Below the pieces are notes generated by a model. It saw only the letters and a list, made by a program, of their open reading frames with translations. It ran no database searches and was not told the DNA's origin. From assembly GCA_003529325.1 (NCBI GenBank), contig DPVW01000403.1, positions 1-5,782 of the forward strand: 5,782 bases of DNA, read 5' to 3'. This DNA comes from Candidatus Latescibacterota bacterium (GTDB lineage: Bacteria > Latescibacterota > UBA2968 > UBA8231). Numbering within the stretch: position 1 is the stretch's first letter; the number at the start of each line of letters is the position of its first letter. This document shows, one piece after another, positions 1 to 5,708 of the stretch. Both the position numbers and the translations under genes were made by a program.

Positions 1-49
1 GACGGCGCCCGGCGGTTGTCTGGCAAAGTGCCGTCAGCAGCACGTCCCC

Positions 50-299
50 CAGGGAATGATCAGGCGGAGCGTCGTGAACGTTTGGATCTCTGGGATGCCC
101 TGGGTCTCCCCAAGGAGGCTGGCCCCTCCCATTCCCGACTTGGGAGGCACCAGATCCACCGCCCTCTGTGATCAACCGTGAGGTGCCCGTCCGGTTCAAA
201 TTTCCGCAGGGAATGGTTCGTTGAGTTACCGTCGCATCTGGACAACACCGAGACGCAGAATCTTGCCGTATTCGGGACCGTGACCACCCATTCCCGACT
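50..299. repeat. Alternating inverted cores GGGAATG/CATTCCC, about 158-bp imperfect tandem unit
   Basis: Four cores occur at 52-58 (GGGAATG), 130-136 (CATTCCC), 209-215 (GGGAATG) and 289-295 (CATTCCC). Their starts are 78, 79 and 80 bp apart. The forward pair agrees at 12 of 14 positions (47-60 against 204-217). The reverse pair shares 13 identical bases, CCCATTCCCGACT, at 128-140 and 287-299. The structure can be read as two units of about 90 bp (51-140 and 208-299), each bounded by an inverted repeat, or as an imperfect tandem repeat of about 158 bp. The sequence between cores is only weakly similar. CCATTCCC at 129-136 and 288-295 can each pair perfectly over 8 bp with GGGAATGG at 209-216, so alternative RNA or cruciform structures are possible. 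Function unknown. Confidence 0.55.
125..147. repeat. 7-bp perfect hairpin overlapping a repeat core
   Basis: CCTCCCA at 125-131 is followed after nine bases by its exact reverse complement TGGGAGG at 141-147. The loop contains part of the CATTCCC core, so this copy of the repeat can fold locally, while the copy at 287-299 has no equivalent partner. No T-run follows on either strand, so it does not look like an intrinsic terminator. Confidence 0.4.
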
Positions 300-343
300 C
301 GGCGCTTGAGCAGCCGCCTGACTGAGATGCACCGAGTTGCGCC

Positions 344-1321
344 CTAACAGATCATACCGCGTTTGGCACGGATCCCGTGGATCGGTGGATCGTCGCCGAT
401 CCAGCGTTCGTCCACCGGTTGCGAGGCGAGTTGATAGCGCGAGTCGGAGGACAGGCGAATGCGGTTGGAGCGGTTGTCTGAGCTGGCGTGCATGGTGAAC
501 ATGCTGAAGACAAGCAGATCGCCGGCGGCATATTCGGCCGTCAACCAGCGACCACCGAGTTCGCGACGGGTGGCGATGGCATCATTGGAATATTGGCCAC
601 TCGAATTCCAATGAATGACGGTTCGTTCCTCCGCTGTCAGCTCTCGGCCTTCGTCGCGCGCAGTGGCGACGATGCGGGCTGCATCCCCCTCATTCTCACA
701 GAATTTGTCGACGTCCGTTGCCCCATAGGTGCGACGTAGTTCCACCTGGCGATGGGAGCCCTCCAACACGATCAGGCCGCCGTGGTCTAATGGCACATCA
801 CCAAGGGGTGTCCAGGAGGTCCACAGATTCTTTGTCCCCCTGCCCATGTAAACGACATCGTAATGTGGCGTTGTCGCCGTCCCCGTTCCGGGTGTCTTTG
901 CCCTGAACCATGTATAGTCGAAGTGGCGCACGGCTCCGCCTAGAAACAGCTCGTAGAAGGCCATCATCGGACCGTCATAGAGCACTTTCATCAGTGGTGG
1001 ATTGTCCTTGGCCAGATTCGGCGCAAAGGTATTGGTGCGATCCGGCCGCACGACACCATCCATGAGTGGATGGTTTTCGTCGTCGACGATGTCCTCGGCG
1101 GCGAGTCGGCTCAACACTTCCTGACGTGCCTCCAGCACTTCGTCCCGGTCCAGGAGCCCCGGCAGGAACAGGTAGCCGTCCTCCTCCATACGGGCCTGCA
1201 GTGCGGCATGATCTTGAGCGATGTCATCCGACCGACGCAATTCGCCCAGCGCGTCGTCAGCCCCCTCCAACTCTTCCCCACGGTACGTCAGATTTGCCGC
1301 CAACAGATCTGTCATCATCAT
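344..1321 (-). CDS. Phytanoyl-CoA dioxygenase (PhyH) family protein
   Basis: Predicted cytoplasmic non-heme Fe(II)/2-oxoglutarate-dependent oxygenase of 325 residues, a normal length for the family. The double-stranded beta-helix signature is clear. The metal-binding HxD is H153-Y-D155 (in TPHYDVVY), the distal histidine is H278 (FTMHASSDN), and an arginine about 11 residues later (R289, in NRIRLSSD) is placed to bind the 2-oxoglutarate carboxylate. GGLIVLEGSH (181-190) is the typical PhyH strand-and-turn before the variable insert. Members hydroxylate an unactivated C-H bond using O2 and 2-oxoglutarate; the substrate cannot be inferred here. Three consecutive ATG codons (1321, 1318, 1315) open the gene. 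An AAGAG six bases before the first makes that one plausible, though any could be used. The gene follows mlrC by 59 bp on the same strand and probably belongs to its transcript. The family and fold call is firm; the substrate is unknown. Confidence 0.9.
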   Translation of the reverse strand: MMMTDLLAANLTYRGEELEGADDALGELRRSDDIAQDHAALQARMEEDGYLFLPGLLDRDEVLEARQEVLSRLAAEDIVDDENHPLMDGVVRPDRTNTFAPNLAKDNPPLMKVLYDGPMMAFYELFLGGAVRHFDYTWFRAKTPGTGTATTPHYDVVYMGRGTKNLWTSWTPLGDVPLDHGGLIVLEGSHRQVELRRTYGATDVDKFCENEGDAARIVATARDEGRELTAEERTVIHWNSSGQYSNDAIATRRELGGRWLTAEYAAGDLLVFSMFTMHASSDNRSNRIRLSSDSRYQLASQPVDERWIGDDPPIHGIRAKRGMIC

Positions 1322-1351
1322 CTCATTCTCTTGGATCTCAGAAAGTTGCGA

Positions 1352-1366
1352 ATTTTCGAAGAAAAT
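1352..1366. repeat. AT-rich 6-bp inverted repeat between mlrC and phyH
   Basis: ATTTTC at 1352-1357 and GAAAAT at 1361-1366 are exact reverse complements around a 3-base loop, inside the 59-bp gap between the two minus-strand genes. The stem has five A-T pairs and one G-C pair, so it is weak as RNA. It could be a small protein-binding palindrome, an intercistronic processing site or chance. It lies 31 bp upstream of the dioxygenase start. Confidence 0.3.
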
Positions 1367-1380
1367 AGCGCCGATGCCCG

Positions 1381-2898
1381 TCAGTCGTCCAGCGGGCGCA
1401 TGGGCCGGCGCAAGTGCTGGTATGGAAAGCGTCGAAGATCACTGGAGCCGAGCCCGGGCGTGTCGACATAAAACGACGCCGACAGAATCGGATCATAGGC
1501 AGCCTTGTGCGATACGGCGGCCTTGATTCCTACCATATAGAGCTGCTCAGGCACGATCCCCTGACTGCGCAGCTGTCCGAGATCCATCGGCGGCGTTTTG
1601 TGTGTCGTCAGCAGAAGGCGAAGACCGCCGGCACGCACCACGGCACATGTCCCCATGTCCACGTGCCTCCCCACCAGCGACGCCAGGTGGGAGCGTTCAT
1701 TTTCGAGATCGAAACGTCCATCCGTCAGATTCTCTACAACCACCTCGAGTGTGACCGGATCGCCGTGGAATCGATCGAGTCGGCCACCCATGGGCAGGGT
1801 CAACCGATCACCGATACTGCAGGCGTGACAGGCGGCGGCCGCCTGCGGATCGTTGAGAATCACGGTGGCGTTATCGATGTTGAAACGAAGCATCGCGTCG
1901 AGGATGCCCGTGCCATCGCCGGGTGTGCCACCACCGATATTGTCTGAAGGCTCGATCAAGCCGATCGGTCCTGGTTGCCCCGATGCCAGAATCTGCTGCA
2001 TGACACCGTCGATAGGTGGGTCCAGTGGATTGCCCTCGTCGCAGCGATCCAGCGCCAACTCCGCCAGTGGCTGCAACAGGGCGCGGGCAGCGTCGACCTC
2101 TGCCGTCGTCGTTGCCAGAAAACTAACACCGGCGCAGTCGATATCGGCATACGCGAAGCCACCGAGGACGCAGACCTCGAGCAACTCGGGATGTTCGACT
2201 TCGAGTCTTCGCGCCAGCCGCTGCAGACTGATCATCGGCTCCGCATCGGTGCCGGTGCCACGTGGTGAATAAATCGTCGGTGGCGCGATCCGCGCGATCG
2301 CCGTCCCTTCCCCTGAACTCATCAACCGCTGTAGAAATTGTGCTGCCCGCACACCCGCCTCGCGGGCGTCTGTGTGCGGATTCTGCCGATAGGCTGTCAA
2401 CACTGACGCATGCCTCGCCATGGCGTCGCTGGTGTTTGCATGCAGGTCGAGATCAGCGGCAATGGGAATGCCGGCACCGACCTCTCCCAGACGCTCGCAC
2501 AAGTGCTCGCGCACCCGGCGCAACACCTCCCCCTCTCCGTCGGGGTAGGAGGTGAAGACCATGGCGCCGTGCAGAATGAGGAGCACACCGTCAAGGCCAC
2601 CAGCAGCAAGCGCCCCGTCGAGATCCGTGGCCACCTCCCCCCACCAACCCTCGAGGACGTCGTCGATGATGGTGCCGGAGGGCATGGCCGCACCGTAACG
2701 GGAGGCGATCACTTGCCAGTGGTTGGCAGCAGCCACTTCCAGGGCGCCACCCATGGGCGACGCGTCACCGTTGCATCGGTCCAGCAACTGCTGACCACGG
2801 ACCCAGACCAGGGATTCGAACCCCGACAGGTCGGTCCTGTGCGCCAGAAATGTATGCGTCTCGTGGACCAGCCCTGCGATGAACACTCTATGGGTCAC
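1381..2898 (-). CDS. M81 family metallopeptidase, MlrC-like
   Basis: A 505-residue protein, the usual full length of the MlrC family, with the N-terminal MlrC/DUF1485 region (about 1-300) and the C-terminal MlrC region (about 310-490). MlrC of Sphingomonas hydrolyses the linear tetrapeptide product of microcystin breakdown; most relatives have unknown substrates, so 'microcystin degradation' should not be assumed. Family marks seen: HETHTF (12-17), ILHGAM (108-113), DLDLHAN (149-155), NPHTD (173-177) and the glycine-rich EPSDNIGGGTPGDGT (316-330). D151, H153 and H175 match the spacing of the Zn ligands I recall for MlrC (Asp, His two residues on, His 22 further on). The start is GTG at 2898, with AGGAG six bases upstream. 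The open frame runs 56 codons further upstream, but that part is unlike the family. It heads a probable operon with the PhyH gene and is divergent from the carboxypeptidase gene. No signal peptide is seen, so it is probably cytoplasmic. Confidence 0.9.
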   Translation of the reverse strand: MTHRVFIAGLVHETHTFLAHRTDLSGFESLVWVRGQQLLDRCNGDASPMGGALEVAAANHWQVIASRYGAAMPSGTIIDDVLEGWWGEVATDLDGALAAGGLDGVLLILHGAMVFTSYPDGEGEVLRRVREHLCERLGEVGAGIPIAADLDLHANTSDAMARHASVLTAYRQNPHTDAREAGVRAAQFLQRLMSSGEGTAIARIAPPTIYSPRGTGTDAEPMISLQRLARRLEVEHPELLEVCVLGGFAYADIDCAGVSFLATTTAEVDAARALLQPLAELALDRCDEGNPLDPPIDGVMQQILASGQPGPIGLIEPSDNIGGGTPGDGTGILDAMLRFNIDNATVILNDPQAAAACHACSIGDRLTLPMGGRLDRFHGDPVTLEVVVENLTDGRFDLENERSHLASLVGRHVDMGTCAVVRAGGLRLLLTTHKTPPMDLGQLRSQGIVPEQLYMVGIKAAVSHKAAYDPILSASFYVDTPGLGSSDLRRFPYQHLRRPMRPLDD

Positions 2899-2904
2899 AT
2901 CGAT

Positions 2905-2909
2905 CTCCT
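2905..2909 (-). promoter_or_regulatory. Shine-Dalgarno AGGAG that fixes the mlrC GTG start
   Basis: On the minus strand AGGAG is followed by six bases (ATCGAT) and then GTG at 2898-2896. The protein reading from this GTG begins exactly where MlrC homology begins (MTHRVFIAGLVHETHTF). This decides against the longer ATG-initiated frame starting at 3066, which would overlap the divergent dacA coding start and contain 56 family-foreign residues. Confidence 0.75.
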
Positions 2910-3014
2910 GCTTTGGTTTGCTGTGTGTCTGTACGTCTGTTATTTTATTTGTTCCTCGCTGTCCAGTACCCGCTTGGTTCCCTTCAGAAGCTACACTCCC
3001 GATACGATCCCAAC

Positions 3015-3019
3015 GGAGG
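3015..3019 (+). promoter_or_regulatory. Shine-Dalgarno GGAGG for the carboxypeptidase gene
   Basis: GGAGG sits four bases before ATG at 3024, slightly close but acceptable. Translation from this ATG yields a proper signal peptide at once. The open frame extends upstream to another ATG at 2913, but that would put 37 extra residues before the signal peptide and would overlap the promoter region. Confidence 0.7.
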
Positions 3020-3023
3020 CTCG

Positions 3024-4169
3024 ATGCTGTTGAGCAACCTTTGGCGTTCGTGGTCTGTCCTGTCAACCACTTTCGCCATCGTCACGACCGCAGTTGCCGC
3101 GCAGTACGATCCCGGAGAAGATCCACCGTACGCCGCCGCACTGTTGATTGAAGCCGAAACCGGCGCCGTCCTGTTCGAACACAATACCGACGTACGACGG
3201 TCACCGGCAAGCACGCAGAAACTCCTGCTGCAACTCGTCGTGATGGATGCTGTGGCTGAAGATCGGTACAGCATGGACGATTCGGTGTACACCTCCGCCT
3301 GGGCAAGCCGTATGGGGGGGTCACAGGTTTTTTTGAAGCAGGGAGAGGTCTTCCCCCTCAGCGAATTGATGGCCGCCATCGTCATCTCTTCGGCGAACGA
3401 CGCCTGTGTCGCCGTCGCCGAACACATCGGCGGCTCGGTAGATGGTTTCGTCGCCCTGATGAATGACAAGGCCGGGCAACTCGGACTCGACTCCACACAT
3501 GTCGTCAACGTTCACGGTCTCGACGATACGCCCGCTGCCGAAGGCAACCGGACGACGGTATGCGACCTGGCTGCCATGGCTCAGGCCCTGTTGCATTATC
3601 CGCAGATCCTGGAGTGGTCGTCGACGCGAATCCGCCCCTTCCGCAATGGCGAATTTGATCTCTACACGACCAACAAACTCCTCGGCCGGTATCGCGGGCT
3701 GGACGGTCTGAAAACGGGGTATACGCAGCGAGCCGGCCACAACCTTGTGGCCACCGCCCGGCGGCAGGACATGCGCCTCATCTCCGTCATCATGGGCGCT
3801 CGCAGCGACAAACATCGAGAGCGTGAGACCTCGCGGCTGCTCAGTTGGGGTTTCAATCATTTCGTCAAAGGTCCCATCGCTGTCGCCGGTGAGACCATCG
3901 GCGCCGTACCACTGGACTGGGGTCTGGAGCCCGAGGTGACTGCCGTGCTCGCCGACACCGTCGTCGCCGTTCTTACGCCGGAGCAGCATCGGCGCATCAA
4001 GCGCGAGATCGAACTCCCCAAACTATACGAGGCTCCCGTAGTTGAGGGAGATACCCTCGGCACACTGCAACTCAGCCTCGATGAACGCCTGCTGGCTCGA
4101 GTCGACCTCGTGGCGGCAGCCTCGGTGGGACGAATGAGTATGTGGGAAAAGTTGATGAGCTACTTCTAA
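3024..4169 (+). CDS. dacA: D-alanyl-D-alanine carboxypeptidase, peptidase S11 (PBP5/6, DacA type)
   Basis: A low-molecular-weight penicillin-binding protein of 381 residues that trims the terminal D-Ala from peptidoglycan pentapeptides in the periplasm. Residues 1-26 form a Sec signal peptide (R8 near the N-terminus, hydrophobic 10-26), with likely cleavage after VAA at 24-26. All three catalytic motifs are present: S63-T-Q-K66 (nucleophile Ser and general-base Lys), S123-A-N125, and K230-T-G232 in GLKTGYT. Around them lie typical S11 blocks such as SSANDACVAVAEHIGG and AGHNLVATA. A PBP5_C-like beta domain follows (about 290-365). The protein ends in a short amphipathic helix, MWEKLMSYF, that would anchor it to the outer face of the inner membrane. 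STQK is unusual for S11, where the residue before Lys is usually Thr; it resembles S13 enzymes, although the rest is clearly S11. G7 (3314-3320) and T7 (3328-3334) runs lie in the coding sequence. dacA versus dacC/dacD cannot be separated by sequence alone. Confidence 0.92.
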   Translation: MLLSNLWRSWSVLSTTFAIVTTAVAAQYDPGEDPPYAAALLIEAETGAVLFEHNTDVRRSPASTQKLLLQLVVMDAVAEDRYSMDDSVYTSAWASRMGGSQVFLKQGEVFPLSELMAAIVISSANDACVAVAEHIGGSVDGFVALMNDKAGQLGLDSTHVVNVHGLDDTPAAEGNRTTVCDLAAMAQALLHYPQILEWSSTRIRPFRNGEFDLYTTNKLLGRYRGLDGLKTGYTQRAGHNLVATARRQDMRLISVIMGARSDKHRERETSRLLSWGFNHFVKGPIAVAGETIGAVPLDWGLEPEVTAVLADTVVAVLTPEQHRRIKREIELPKLYEAPVVEGDTLGTLQLSLDERLLARVDLVAAASVGRMSMWEKLMSYF

Positions 4170-4185
4170 GGTTGCTTCGGCTCCG

Positions 4186-4594
4186 CTACTTGTGGTAGTT
4201 ACCGCCACGCAGAATATCGAAGGACCGATACAACGCTTCCAGCAACAGCAGACGGGCAAGACCGTGGGAGAAGGTGAGGCTGGATAGGGACCAGCGCCCC
4301 GGATGGCATGCCGTCGGCGCCACCGATGGCGAACACGAGGTGCGAGTGACCCCGCTGCAGCAATTCTCCCACATGTTCTGACAAGGCCGTAGACGTATAC
4401 GAGCGGCCCTCCACGTATAGACTGATCGCATACGTGTTGCCCAGTTGTCGCTGCGGCAACCCATCTTTCTGCTGCCAATTTCTGACCACCTCGACAGCCA
4501 CACTCCCGTGCCCGGACAGACGCCGCAGATATTCGGCCTCTGCTTGTTCGTGGCCCGTCTTGCCCTTGGCGTAGCTGACGATGGTGAGATTCAA
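4186..4594 (-). pseudogene. rlmH: Frameshifted 23S rRNA pseudouridine-1915 N3-methyltransferase
   Basis: RlmH is a small SPOUT methyltransferase that methylates pseudouridine 1915 in helix 69 of 23S rRNA, using SAM bound in a C-terminal trefoil knot. The frame from a TTG start at 4594 gives the N-terminus ([12 protein letters not shown]), AEYLRRL, and [10 protein letters not shown] with the SAM-loop GGxxG, then runs past the family into unrelated residues. The family C-terminus, [19 protein letters not shown] and then [15 protein letters not shown], lies one base over and stops at 4186. Only 28 nt separate the GG codons from the SLSS codons. From memory, E. coli and S. aureus RlmH have 16 residues (48 nt) there. 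A single 20-nt deletion near 4291-4300 therefore explains both the shift and the missing residues. The central loop also seems shorter than in E. coli. The start lies 10 bp after the oxidoreductase stop, with a weak AGG upstream. A sequencing or assembly error is the main alternative. The family call is firm. Confidence 0.82.
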
Positions 4595-4604
4595 GGATAC
4601 GGAC

Positions 4605-5681
4605 CTAATAGTGGTCGGGGCAGATGGACATGCTCCGATCCGCCAGTGGTAGGGTCACTCGGGCGCCATCGGCACGGTGGGAGACCACCAGACCGAGGAT
4701 GATCTCCTGACTACGGCAAGCGACATCGATGCCACCTTGCGTGTCGGCATCCTCGTCCAACGCCCGCACGAGATCCTCGATGGCACGCAACGTACCACTT
4801 TCGATCGGCACCTCGGGGCCCTGGGCTTCGTGCAACTCGTCGTATTCGCCCTGGCGACGCCAGGTGTAGCCCATGCCATTCGACAGGGTGCGCAGCTTGC
4901 CTTCTGTACCACTGACCTCGAACTCATAACCGCCAGCGGGCACGAAGCTGCCTGTGACACCGTCGGCGAAGCGTACCGTCCCCGCCTCGATGGGTGGGTC
5001 CACCGTCAACCGGTTCCCATCCCAGTCCGTCTCCTCAAACCTGGCGCTGCCCTGCACCCAGTCGACGGGACCATCGCCGGCGAGGAACAGCAGCATGTCG
5101 GCGGCGTGTGTATGCCCCCACTGCGCAGCGGAGGCGCCACAATGGGCGATCACGGCCTGCAAGTCGCCGATCTGCCCGGCGACGATCATCTCCCGCAGAT
5201 TGCGATACAGGCGCACATACCGACGCTGTGTGCCGTAATTGAACTTTGCGCCGTGCGTGTGGATGGCAGCGGCCATGGCATCGGCCTCCGCCATGGAATT
5301 GCACAGTGGCTTTTCGCAGTAGATGGCACGCACCCCATTCTCGGCGGCGAAGATTGTGACGGGTGCGTGCGGTGACGGCCGGGTGGCGATACAGACCATG
5401 TCCAAACCCTCGTTGGTGATCATCTTCTCCGGATCATCGTAGGCGGTCTGCGCCCCATACCGACTGCGTGCGGTCTCGGCCTTTTCGGCGACGGGGTCAC
5501 AGACGGCGACCAGTTCCGTGCGCTCACAGGCGACCACGGCGGCGGCGTGGGAATAGGGCAAGAACAGCTTTGAATTCGGCCGATCGCGCACCTCGTCGTC
5601 GATTGTTGTGCCCATGCGGCCGCAACCCACGAGGCCAACCCGATACGTGGTGGACATACTCTTGCCGTCTCCCGTTGTCAT
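4605..5681 (-). CDS. Gfo/Idh/MocA family NAD(P)-dependent oxidoreductase
   Basis: A 358-residue cytoplasmic dehydrogenase of the glucose-fructose oxidoreductase / inositol dehydrogenase family. The N-terminal Rossmann domain begins VGLVGCGRMG, with G19-x-G21-x-x-G24 binding the dinucleotide. ELVAVCDP (56-63) is the second strand, and E123-K124-P125 in YCEKPL is the family signature with the catalytic lysine. NYGTQRRY (148-155) and WGHTHAADMLLFLAG (188-202) follow; H192 and D195 match the conserved HxxD of the C-terminal alpha/beta domain. Such enzymes oxidise a sugar, inositol or related polyol; the substrate is not readable here. Two starts are possible: ATG at 5681, or ATG at 5657 (residue 9). 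The second gives MSTTYRVGLVGCG, a more typical N-terminus, and leaves the tRNA promoter outside the coding region. Neither has a well-spaced Shine-Dalgarno; GGGAG lies 11 bases before the second. The gene is followed at 10 bp by the rlmH remnant on the same strand. Confidence 0.9.
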   Translation of the reverse strand: MTTGDGKSMSTTYRVGLVGCGRMGTTIDDEVRDRPNSKLFLPYSHAAAVVACERTELVAVCDPVAEKAETARSRYGAQTAYDDPEKMITNEGLDMVCIATRPSPHAPVTIFAAENGVRAIYCEKPLCNSMAEADAMAAAIHTHGAKFNYGTQRRYVRLYRNLREMIVAGQIGDLQAVIAHCGASAAQWGHTHAADMLLFLAGDGPVDWVQGSARFEETDWDGNRLTVDPPIEAGTVRFADGVTGSFVPAGGYEFEVSGTEGKLRTLSNGMGYTWRRQGEYDELHEAQGPEVPIESGTLRAIEDLVRALDEDADTQGGIDVACRSQEIILGLVVSHRADGARVTLPLADRSMSICPDHY

Positions 5682-5690
5682 AGGTAAATT
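5662..5690 (+). promoter_or_regulatory. Candidate sigma-70 promoter for tRNA-Val
   Basis: TTGCCG at 5662-5667 (four of six to TTGACA) and TAAATT at 5685-5690 (four of six to TATAAT) are separated by exactly 17 bp. The predicted transcription start near 5697 is about 12 bases before the mature tRNA 5' end, a normal leader. If the oxidoreductase starts at 5681, the -35 half falls inside its first codons on the other strand. If it starts at 5657, the whole promoter is intergenic. Confidence 0.4.
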
Positions 5691-5708
5691 CTTTCGGTTC
5701 GTGGAAAT

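Larger units (their letters stand above)
1..343. other. Non-coding stretch with repeats, downstream of the phyH stop
   Basis: No credible gene was found in this interval. The longest open frame, on the minus strand at 60-332, has no recognisable domain, ends in an Arg/Ser-rich tail and owes its only internal similarity to a DNA repeat. The stretch instead contains short repeated cores (described separately at 50-299), a 7-bp hairpin at 125-147 and a 6-bp inverted repeat, GACGGC at 1-6 with GCCGTC at 30-35, which may continue beyond the window edge. It lies immediately 3' of the minus-strand dioxygenase gene, so it probably includes the 3' end of that transcript. No U-tract terminator is visible. 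It could be a dispersed non-coding repeat family or the worn end of a mobile element; the window alone cannot decide. Confidence 0.6.
2899..3023. promoter_or_regulatory. Divergent intergenic region, mlrC / D,D-carboxypeptidase
   Basis: This 125-bp region must carry start signals for both divergent genes. Its middle (2939-2950) is strikingly AT-rich against the surrounding sequence. On the minus strand it offers TAAAAT (2947-2942), five of six matches to a sigma-70 -10 element, and TGGACA (2965-2960), five of six to a -35 element. These two are only 12 bp apart, too close to work together. On the plus strand TACACT (2992-2997) is a possible -10 without a good partner at 16-18 bp. GTCTGT is repeated at 2927-2932 and 2935-2940. 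Promoter activity is inferred from gene arrangement, not from a clean motif pair. Confidence 0.35.

Noticed and set aside
1..35. GACGGC / GCCGTC inverted repeat
   Set aside because: Only 6 bp with a 23-base spacer in GC-rich DNA; it may continue outside the window but is expected by chance as it stands.
301..318. Possible terminator hairpin after phyH (GGCG/CGCC with CT/AG and one bulge)
   Set aside because: The stem is short and bulged, and no T-run follows on the minus strand, so it is not a convincing intrinsic terminator.
60..332. 90-residue minus-strand open frame
   Set aside because: No recognisable domain, biased Arg/Ser-rich end and no ribosome site. Its internal PSREW repetition comes from the 13-bp DNA repeats, which happen to lie 159 bp (a multiple of three) apart.
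1..343. CRISPR array or integron attC-like array in the repeat region
   Set aside because: The conserved cores are only 9-13 bp, alternate in orientation and are about 79 bp apart. CRISPR repeats are longer and all direct, and no attC consensus or integrase is visible.
2913..3023. Upstream extension of the carboxypeptidase to ATG 2913
   Set aside because: It would place 37 residues before a complete signal peptide and ignore the GGAGG just ahead of ATG 3024.
2410..3033. 207-residue plus-strand open frame antisense to mlrC
   Set aside because: Shadow of the strongly supported mlrC coding region; no family resemblance.
3321..3989. 222-residue minus-strand open frame opposite the carboxypeptidase
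   Set aside because: Antisense shadow of a gene with all three catalytic motifs; low-complexity composition and no domain.
4170..4200. Bidirectional terminator between the carboxypeptidase gene and rlmH
   Set aside because: Only 16 bp separate the convergent stops; the best stem (CTAC/GTAG) is 4 bp with no T-run.
4291..4300. Programmed +1 frameshift in rlmH at the GGGG run
   Set aside because: Frameshifting alone would not supply the roughly seven family residues that are also missing, and no stop codon, slippery motif or stimulator is evident. A deletion fits better.
4677..5375. 232-residue plus-strand open frame opposite the Gfo/Idh/MocA gene
   Set aside because: Antisense shadow produced by GC-rich codon usage; no recognisable domain or ribosome site.
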